Part shown: positions 13,831 through 18,261 of the stretch, piece by piece
Layout of the letters: each line of letters begins with the position of its first letter
How positions within the stretch are numbered: position 1 is the stretch's first letter
Origin: JALZHR01 sp036389695
GTDB taxonomy: Bacteria > Acidobacteriota > Blastocatellia > Pyrinomonadales > Pyrinomonadaceae
Length of the DNA stretch: 18,261 nt
NCBI GenBank assembly: GCA_036389695.1
Contig: DASVWG010000260.1
Coordinates: 1-18,261 of the forward strand
Reading direction: 5' to 3'
Notes under the pieces: model-generated
The model's input: only the letters and a program-made list of their open reading frames with translations
Database searches by the model: none
What the model was told of the DNA's origin: nothing
Made by a program: the position numbers and the translations under genes

Positions 13831-14661
13831 TTACTCTTCCGACTTTGCTTCCGCTTCCGGCGTCGCTTCTTCCGAAGTTTCCGCCGCAGCGCTTTCGTCA
13901 GAACTCGCTGCTTCCGGCGCGGATTCGGCTTGCGCTTCTTCCGTTGCCGCAGATTCCGGCGCGGCGGCTTGAGTTTCCTCGCCTCCGGCGCTTTCGGTTT
14001 CCTGCGTCGGCGCTTCCTCCTGCGTTTCGGCGCTCGTTTCCGGCGCTGCCGCAGTTTCCTCTGGTTTCGCTTCTTCCGCCGCAGGCGCGGCTTCTTCAGC
14101 CTTTGCCGCCGGTTCAGCCGTTTTTTGTTCCGGCTGAGTTTCGGGCTTCTGGTCGCCGATTTGCTTAATGACTACGGCGAGATTGCGCGGAACGGCATTG
14201 ATAACCGTCGCGATGCGCTGCGCCGGAGCGTTAAGCAGGAACAGAATCTTGCTGATAAGCTCTTCTTTCGACGGCAATGCGGCGATTGTTTCGACTTGTT
14301 TCAAGTCAACCACTTTTCCGTCCACGACGCCGACTTTGAACTTAAATACTTCGCCGTTGTCTTTGACGAATTTTGAAACTGTTTTTGATAAAACGACCGG
14401 GTCGCCGTCAGTCCACGCCACCGCCGTAACACCTTTAAAATGTTCGGTTGCGCCTTCTAATTGGGTGCCTTTGACGGCAAGACGCGCCAGAGTGTTTTTG
14501 ACCACCTGGTACTTTGCGCCGACGTCGCGCAGATGATTGCGAAATTCCTGGTCTTTGGCGACGGTCAGCTTATTAAAGCTGACGACCATCGCCGATTTCG
14601 AATTCTGAAACCCTTCGGTGAGGGTGTCTAAAATTTCCTGTTTTTCTGCTCTTGTTTTCAT
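13831..14661 (-). CDS. rplJ: 50S ribosomal protein L10 with long acidic C-terminal tail
   Basis: L10 is the stalk base that binds 23S rRNA and carries the L7/L12 dimers. Residues 1 to about 172 are a normal L10: MKTRAEKQEILDTLTEGFQ, AMVVSFNKLTVAKDQEFR, YQVVKNTLARLA, FKGVTAVAW and the helical VIKQIGDQK end, which carries L7/L12. A further 100 or so residues made almost only of Ala, Glu, Pro, Ser, Thr and Gln follow, giving 276 aa where 165-180 is usual. The tail is low-complexity, acidic and surely disordered. It shares the codon style of the rest of the gene, with no frameshift or downstream domain, so it belongs to the gene. The ATG at 14659-14661 has a GAGGGA ribosome site, and rplA ends 18 nt upstream. 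Confidence 0.98.
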   Translation of the reverse strand: MKTRAEKQEILDTLTEGFQNSKSAMVVSFNKLTVAKDQEFRNHLRDVGAKYQVVKNTLARLAVKGTQLEGATEHFKGVTAVAWTDGDPVVLSKTVSKFVKDNGEVFKFKVGVVDGKVVDLKQVETIAALPSKEELISKILFLLNAPAQRIATVINAVPRNLAVVIKQIGDQKPETQPEQKTAEPAAKAEEAAPAAEEAKPEETAAAPETSAETQEEAPTQETESAGGEETQAAAPESAATEEAQAESAPEAASSDESAAAETSEEATPEAEAKSEE

Positions 14662-14679
14662 TTCTTATTCCCTCACTTT

Positions 14680-15375
14680 CTACACTAAAGCTAATTCATC
14701 GAGCAAAACGCCCGGACTCATCGTCGCCGCCAGGTTTACTTTCTTGACGTAGCGACCTTTCGCCGTCTGCGGTTTCGCCTTGACGACGGCGTCCATCAAA
14801 ACTTTCGTGTTCTGCCGGAGCTTTTCGGCGTCGAAAGAAACTTTGCCGACCGGCGCGTGAATCACGCCGGTTTTATCGACGCGATATTCGACCTTACCGG
14901 CTTTCGTTTCCTGAATCGCCGTGCGCACGTCCATCGTCACCGTTCCGGTTTTCGGATTCGGCATCAGACCGCGCGGTCCGAGAAGCTTTCCGAGCTGACC
15001 GACTTTGCCCATCATATCGGGCGTCGCAATCAGCGCGTCGAAATCGAGCCAGCCGCCTTTGATGCGGTCGACGATTTCCTCGCCGCCCGCCAAATCGGCG
15101 CCGGCTTCTTCGGCTTCGCGGATTTTATCGCCCTGCGCGATAACGACGACCGTTTTCGCCTTGCCGCCCAGACCGTTCGGCAGAACGACCGTTCCGCGCA
15201 CCATCTGGTCGGCTTTGCGCGGGTCGACGCCGAGCCACATCGTCAATTCGACGGTTTCGTCAAACTTGGCGAAAGCGATTTCCTTGACTATGCCAATCGC
15301 TTCGTCGAGCGTGTATTTTCTGTTCGGCTCGATTTTTTCCAGAGCCGCTCTGTATTTTTTACCTTTTTTAGCCAT
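14680..15375 (-). CDS. rplA: 50S ribosomal protein L1
   Basis: The 231-aa protein binds 23S rRNA at the mobile L1 stalk and helps release the E-site tRNA. In many bacteria it also represses its own rplK-rplA message. The start MAKKGKKYRAALEKIE, the VELTMWLGVDPRKADQMVRG block, the L1 signature GPRGLMPNPKTGTV (about 133-146) and the end TMSPGVLLDELALV are all typical; length is standard. The ATG at 15373-15375 fits the family start even though no clear Shine-Dalgarno sequence precedes it. The 74-nt gap from rplK contains a hairpin (15395-15434); rplJ follows after 18 nt. Confidence 0.99.
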   Translation of the reverse strand: MAKKGKKYRAALEKIEPNRKYTLDEAIGIVKEIAFAKFDETVELTMWLGVDPRKADQMVRGTVVLPNGLGGKAKTVVVIAQGDKIREAEEAGADLAGGEEIVDRIKGGWLDFDALIATPDMMGKVGQLGKLLGPRGLMPNPKTGTVTMDVRTAIQETKAGKVEYRVDKTGVIHAPVGKVSFDAEKLRQNTKVLMDAVVKAKPQTAKGRYVKKVNLAATMSPGVLLDELALV

Positions 15376-15394
15376 TTTAATATTAGGTTCAAAC

Positions 15395-15434
15395 GAAATG
15401 TTTTTGGATTTGCGCTTTACGGCGCAAACATTTC
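15395..15434 (-). promoter_or_regulatory. Hairpin in the rplK-rplA spacer
   Basis: GAAATGTT (15395-15402) pairs with AACATTTC (15427-15434) and TGCGC (15411-15415) with GCGCA (15422-15426), leaving one side bulge of 8 nt and a small apical loop. The structure occupies most of the 74-nt gap, starts 15 nt after the rplK stop and lies 19 nt before the rplA start. L1 binding sites lie in rplK-rplA messages of other bacteria, but here the L1-box consensus is not evident, so a repressor role is only possible. Confidence 0.5.
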
Positions 15435-15449
15435 TCCCTTTTCTAAAAA

Positions 15450-15875
15450 CTATTCAATCGTCAAGCCCATGCTTTTCGCCGTGCCTTCAATCGTTTTCAT
15501 CGCCGATTCCAGATTCGTCGTGTTCAAATCCGGCATTTTCTTGCGGGCGATTTCCTCGATTTGGGCGCGCGAAATCGTTCCGTTTTTTTCGCGATTCGGT
15601 TTGCCCGAGCCTTTCGCGATGCCCGAAGCCTTACGCAAAAGGTCGGCGGCGGGCGGCGTTTTCGTCTCGAACGTAAACGAGCGGTCGGCGAAAACCGTAA
15701 TCACGACCGGCACTTTCATATCGGGGTCGTCGTTTGCCGTTTTCGCGTTAAACGCTTTGCAAAACTCCATGATGTTCACGCCGTGTTGTCCGAGCGCGGG
15801 ACCAATCGGCGGCGCCGGATTCGCTTTTCCGGCGGGAATCTGTAATTTGATGTAACCTGTTACTTTCTTTGCCAT
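15450..15875 (-). CDS. rplK: 50S ribosomal protein L11
   Basis: The 141-aa protein binds the GTPase centre of 23S rRNA, and with it forms the thiostrepton site and the RelA-sensing region. The N-terminal domain has KVTGYIKLQIPAGKANPAPP with the proline-rich turn and IGPALGQHGVNIMEFCKAFN. The C-terminal RNA-binding domain runs from about residue 70 to the GTAKSMGLTIE end. Length and sequence are standard. The ATG at 15873-15875 gives the normal N-terminus, but the bases before it are AT-rich, with no Shine-Dalgarno sequence; an inverted repeat (15891-15899 with 15913-15921) lies just upstream. A 146-nt spacer with a perfect heptamer hairpin separates it from nusG. Confidence 0.99.
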   Translation of the reverse strand: MAKKVTGYIKLQIPAGKANPAPPIGPALGQHGVNIMEFCKAFNAKTANDDPDMKVPVVITVFADRSFTFETKTPPAADLLRKASGIAKGSGKPNREKNGTISRAQIEEIARKKMPDLNTTNLESAMKTIEGTAKSMGLTIE

Positions 15876-15890
15876 AATTTCGATTTACGA

Positions 15891-15921
15891 TTTCGAGTTT
15901 TAATTAAAGACCAACTCGAAA
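15891..15921 (-). promoter_or_regulatory. Small inverted repeat ahead of rplK
   Basis: TTTCGAGTT (15891-15899) and AACTCGAAA (15913-15921) form a perfect 9-bp stem with a 13-nt loop, ending 15 nt before the rplK start codon. The base of the stem adjoins a short CGATTTACGATTT stretch (15880-15892) of the same heptamer style as the larger hairpin next to it. It may hold or shield the rplK start region, which lacks a Shine-Dalgarno sequence. Confidence 0.45.
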
Positions 15922-15940
15922 ATGTCCTCAATTTAAAATT

Positions 15941-16015
15941 GTGAATCGTGAATCGTAAATCGTTAATAGAAAATTCCGTTTTACTTCGGTTAACGATTTA
16001 CGATTCACGATTCAC
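15941..16015. repeat. Perfect 26-bp heptamer hairpin in the nusG-rplK spacer
   Basis: The left arm (15941-15966) is GTGAATC, GTGAATC, GTAAATC, GTTAA. The right arm (15990-16015) is its exact reverse complement over all 26 bases. The loop is 23 nt. In the transcript the stem begins 6 nt after the nusG stop codon and no T-tract follows it, so it is not a standard terminator. It is the only perfect member of the heptamer hairpin family in this window, which suggests recent formation or active maintenance. Confidence 0.9.
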
Positions 16016-16021
16016 TAAAAA

Positions 16022-16582
16022 TCATTCTTCCTCTGCAAACGTGACTTTTTCGACGTCCAGAAAGCTCAATTCCACGGGCGTCGAGCGTCCGAAAATCGTC
16101 ACCGTGACCTTCAAAGTCGTTTTTTCTTCGTTGACTTCTTCGACTTTGCCGGTAAAGCTGGCAAACGGACCGGACTTGATTCTCACAATCTCGCCGATTG
16201 TATAGGAGAATTTCGGTTTCGGTTTTTCCGCCGCGATTTCGACGTTGTGCACAATCTGGTCGACTTCTTCCTGCGTCAGCGGCGTCGGATTTTTTCCGCC
16301 CAGAAAGCCCGTCACTTTCGGCGTCGATTTAATCGCGTGAAAAACGTTGTCGGGAATTCGTCCGCGCTCGTCGCATTCGATTTCGACCAAAACGTAGCCG
16401 GGATAAAACATCCGGCTCGATTCGATACGCTTGTTGCCGCGCATTTCCACCACCGTTTCCTTCGGCAAAAGAACGGACGTAATCAAATCGCCGAGCTCAA
16501 GGTCGCGAATGCGCGCCTTCAGACTTTCCACGACTTTGTTCTCATGCCCGGAATAAGTATGGATAAAATACCACTGCTTCAT
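16022..16582 (-). CDS. nusG: Transcription termination/antitermination factor NusG
   Basis: The 186-aa factor binds the beta' clamp of RNA polymerase, speeds elongation and links it to Rho or to the ribosome. The NGN domain covers about 1-115, with the start MKQWYFIHTYSGHENKVVES and the FYPGYVLVEIE strand. The KOW domain covers about 130-186 (IGEIVRIKSGPFASFTGKVEEV). I chose the ATG at 16580-16582. A longer frame to 16645 would add 21 residues that overlap secE and do not look like NusG. The start lies 5 nt after the secE stop codon, so the pair is very probably co-translated. Length matches the usual 175-190 aa. Confidence 0.98.
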   Translation of the reverse strand: MKQWYFIHTYSGHENKVVESLKARIRDLELGDLITSVLLPKETVVEMRGNKRIESSRMFYPGYVLVEIECDERGRIPDNVFHAIKSTPKVTGFLGGKNPTPLTQEEVDQIVHNVEIAAEKPKPKFSYTIGEIVRIKSGPFASFTGKVEEVNEEKTTLKVTVTIFGRSTPVELSFLDVEKVTFAEEE

Positions 16583-16587
16583 CTGTT

Positions 16588-16836
16588 TTAAATTCCCGCA
16601 AGCTTGTTGACCAGCCAGGTAAAGCCTTCGAGCGTGTAAGTCCACCCGCGGTCAACCAAAAATAAGAAGATGGCAAAAAAGATGACGTTGATGACGACGA
16701 TTAAAGTCGTCGCTCTGACATCTTCGGACGACGGATACGAAACTTTCGTCAGTTCTTCGCGCGTTTCGCGCACAAACTGTCCGACGCCGCCTTTGCCCTC
16801 TTTATTATTGTCTACGGTGTCAATTGCTTCTGACAC
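16588..16836 (-). CDS. secE: Preprotein translocase subunit SecE
   Basis: The 82-aa membrane protein clamps and stabilises SecY in the SecYEG channel. It has the amphipathic helix VGQFVRETREELTKVSYPS (residues about 18-36), the most conserved part of the family, followed by a single membrane span TLIVVINVIFFAIFLFLVD (about 44-62). This is the one-span form usual outside the enterobacteria. The start is GTG (16834-16836) behind a GGAGAA ribosome site; no ATG fits. It lies between tRNA-Trp and nusG, the classical order. Confidence 0.97.
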   Translation of the reverse strand: MSEAIDTVDNNKEGKGGVGQFVRETREELTKVSYPSSEDVRATTLIVVINVIFFAIFLFLVDRGWTYTLEGFTWLVNKLAGI

Positions 16837-16859
16837 TTTTGTTTCTCCTAAAATTTAAA

Positions 16860-16935
16860 TGGCAGGGGTACCAGGACTCGAACCCGGACCTAAGGTTTTG
16901 GAGACCTCCATGCTAACCATTGACACCATACCCCT
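16860..16935 (-). tRNA. tRNA-Trp (anticodon CCA)
   Basis: The minus strand folds as a full cloverleaf. The acceptor stem is AGGGGTA with TACCCCT, followed by discriminator G and an encoded CCA end. The anticodon arm has stem GAGGT with ACCTT and loop CTCCAAA, giving anticodon CCA. The T arm has stem CCGGG with CCTGG and loop TTCGAGT. The D arm is the AATGGTTAGC type. tRNA-Trp directly upstream of secE is a widespread arrangement. Confidence 0.97.
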
Positions 16936-16942
16936 AAGACTA

Positions 16943-17033
16943 TTTTCGATTTTAGATTTGCAATTTGCGATTGGAGTTGGAATAAATTTATTTTTCCGCT
17001 TCCAATCCGAAATCCGAAATCTAAAATCGAAAA
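16943..17033. repeat. Heptamer hairpin between rpmG and tRNA-Trp
   Basis: The left arm (16943-16975) is TTTTC, GATTTTA, GATTTGC, AATTTGC, GATTGGA. The right arm (17001-17033) read on the other strand is TTTTC, GATTTTA, GATTTCG, GATTTCG, GATTGGA. The arms are in register, with all mismatches in the two middle units. The loop is 25 nt and AT-rich. The stem starts 5 nt after the rpmG stop codon and ends 7 nt before the tRNA gene, so it could also guide processing of the tRNA from a shared transcript. Confidence 0.82.
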
Positions 17034-17038
17034 GCCAG

Positions 17039-17191
17039 TTACTTATTTTCTTTGTGCACGGTGTGGCAACGGCAGCGACGGCAGAATTTTTTGAATTCCA
17101 GACGCTCGGGCGTGGTTTTCTTATTCTTCGTCGTTACGTAGTTACGTTCCTTGCACTCGGTGCATTGCAAAATTATGTTATCTCTCGGCAT
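17039..17191 (-). CDS. rpmG: 50S ribosomal protein L33
   Basis: The 50-aa protein starts MPRDNIILQCTECKERNYVT (in the family style) and contains TTKNKKTTPERLEFKKFC. Cys10, Cys13, Cys37 and Cys40 form the two CxxC pairs of a zinc ribbon, so this is the zinc-binding (C+) form of L33; in many bacteria zinc-free paralogues replace it under zinc limitation. The ATG at 17189-17191 is preceded by AAGGTAG. The gene lies 20 nt after tuf and before tRNA-Trp. Length is normal at 49-55 aa. Confidence 0.97.
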   Translation of the reverse strand: MPRDNIILQCTECKERNYVTTKNKKTTPERLEFKKFCRRCRCHTVHKENK

Positions 17192-17211
17192 AACTTCTAC
17201 CTTTTATTAAA

Positions 17212-18261
17212 TTACTCAACAATATCGGAGACAGTGCCGGCGCCGACCGTTCTGCCGCCTTCGCGAATCGCAAAGCGCAGTCCCTTTTCCATGGCAATCG
17301 GCGCAATCAGTTCAATCTCCATCTGAATGTTATCTCCGGGCATGACCATTTCCACGCCTTCCGGCAAGTGCGCGACTCCCGTTACGTCCGTGGTTCTGAA
17401 GTAGAACTGCGGACGGTAGCCCGTGAAAAACGGCGTGTGGCGTCCGCCTTCTTCTTTGGTTAAGACATAAGCTTCCGCCTTGAATTTCGTGTGCGGCGTA
17501 ATCGAGCCCGGTTTGGCGATAACCTGTCCGCGTTCGATTTCCTTTCTTTCGACGCCTCTCAAGAGTAAGCCGACGTTGTCTCCGGCACGTCCTTCATCCA
17601 GAAGCTTTTTGAACATCTCCACGCCGGTGCAGACCGAGTTTCTCGTGTCCTTGATGCCGACTATCTCGACCGGTTCGTTGACCTTGATGATTCCTCTTTC
17701 GATTCTGCCTGTCGCGACCGTGCCTCTGCCCTGAATGGTGAAGATATCTTCGACCGGCATCAGGAAAGGTTTGTCGGTTTCTCTCTGCGGCGTCGGAATG
17801 TAATCATCGACAGCCTGCATCAATTCGTCAATCTTCGGCTCCCAGGCGGGGTCGCCTTCCAGAGCTTTCAAAGCCGAGCCCTGCACGACCGGAATATCGT
17901 CGCCCGGAAATTCGTAAGAAGATAAAAGCTCGCGGATTTCCATCTCGACCAGTTCAAGGAGCTCGGCGTCGTCGACGGCGTCGACCTTGTTCATAAAGAC
18001 CACGATTGACGGCACGCCGACCTGACGGGCTAAAAGAATGTGCTCGCGGGTTTGCGGCATCGGTCCGTCGGTGGCGGCGACGACCAGGATGGCACCGTCC
18101 ATCTGGGCTGCGCCGGTGATCATGTTTTTGACGTAATCGGCGTGTCCCGGACAATCGACGTGCGCGTAGTGACGGTTCGCCGTTTCGTATTCGACGTGCG
18201 CGGTGGCGATTGTGATGCCGCGCGCCTTTTCTTCCGGCGCGTTGTCAATCGAATCAAAAGC
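17212..18261 (-). CDS. tuf: Elongation factor Tu, 5' end outside the window
   Basis: EF-Tu carries aminoacyl-tRNA to the ribosome using GTP. The open frame runs to the window edge, giving 349 residues. The missing N-terminal part of about 45 residues would hold the P-loop. In view are the switch I motif RGITIATAHVEYE, the G3 motif DCPGHADYVKNM, the G4 motif NKVD, the SALKAL G5 region, and complete domains 2 (IFTIQGRGTVATGRIERG) and 3 (HTPFFTGYRPQFYFRTTDVTG). An internal methionine at 18123 is not the start, since conserved EF-Tu sequence continues upstream of it. rpmG follows 20 nt downstream. The gene looks intact apart from the cut. Confidence 0.98.
   Translation of the reverse strand, partial: AFDSIDNAPEEKARGITIATAHVEYETANRHYAHVDCPGHADYVKNMITGAAQMDGAILVVAATDGPMPQTREHILLARQVGVPSIVVFMNKVDAVDDAELLELVEMEIRELLSSYEFPGDDIPVVQGSALKALEGDPAWEPKIDELMQAVDDYIPTPQRETDKPFLMPVEDIFTIQGRGTVATGRIERGIIKVNEPVEIVGIKDTRNSVCTGVEMFKKLLDEGRAGDNVGLLLRGVERKEIERGQVIAKPGSITPHTKFKAEAYVLTKEEGGRHTPFFTGYRPQFYFRTTDVTGVAHLPEGVEMVMPGDNIQMEIELIAPIAMEKGLRFAIREGGRTVGAGTVSDIVE

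Noticed and set aside
14662..14679. Classical L10 leader upstream of rplJ
   Set aside because: Only 18 nt separate rplA and rplJ, with no room for the leader fold; any such element would have to lie within rplA.
14857..15855. 332-codon plus-strand open frame across rplA and rplK
   Set aside because: It is antisense to two confirmed ribosomal protein genes and reads through their spacer; a shadow frame in GC-rich third positions.
18121..18123. Internal ATG as the tuf start
   Set aside because: The frame continues upstream to the window edge through the conserved switch I and DCPGHADYVKN motifs of EF-Tu.

Overview
The window is mostly a minus-strand block of core transcription and translation genes, in the usual bacterial order when read from high to low coordinates: tuf (cut by the window edge), rpmG, tRNA-Trp, secE, nusG, rplK, rplA, rplJ, rplL, rpoB, rpoC. 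A short accessory stretch (about 1.4-3.7 kb) and a secreted-protein gene (8-1366) lie beyond rpoC. No species can be proved from the sequence alone. Three things fit Acidobacteriota, perhaps a Blastocatellia/Pyrinomonadales-type lineage: the cysteine-rich insertion in RpoB, the secreted CHRD protein with DxDGDGxxD repeats, and the L10 protein with a long acidic Ala/Glu tail. That placement is inference.

Region by region (minus strand, right to left): tuf, rpmG and tRNA-Trp are closely spaced. secE and nusG are separated by only 5 nt and couple protein export to transcription elongation in one transcript. rplK, rplA, rplJ and rplL encode the L11, L1 and L10-L7/L12 stalk proteins. rpoB and rpoC encode the beta and beta' subunits of RNA polymerase, and an intrinsic terminator lies just downstream of rpoC. 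Spacers are long where they exist: rplJ-rplL 343 nt, rplL-rpoB 342 nt, nusG-rplK 146 nt, rpoB-rpoC 121 nt.

The most striking unexplained structure in the core block is a family of hairpins whose arms are built from degenerate 7-bp tandem units. They occur in four separate spacers (five hairpins). Four of the five begin only 3-6 nt after a stop codon (rpmG, nusG, rplJ, rpoB). Each hairpin has a different heptamer, yet the two arms of each stay in matching heptamer register.

The accessory stretch holds a BrnT/BrnA-like toxin-antitoxin pair (minus), an unrecognised small helical protein (plus), and an unrecognised 184-aa protein (minus, weakly DUF6623-like). A good integron attC-like recombination site lies at 2817-2929, with a degenerate relative at 1627-1735 beside the antitoxin stop codon and a possible half-site at 2302. 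I read this as a small cassette cluster lacking an integrase (CALIN-like) that inserted or decayed beside rpoC. A perfect 24-bp inverted repeat (3631-3685) and a 32-bp direct repeat (2349-2412) in the same stretch have no clear explanation.
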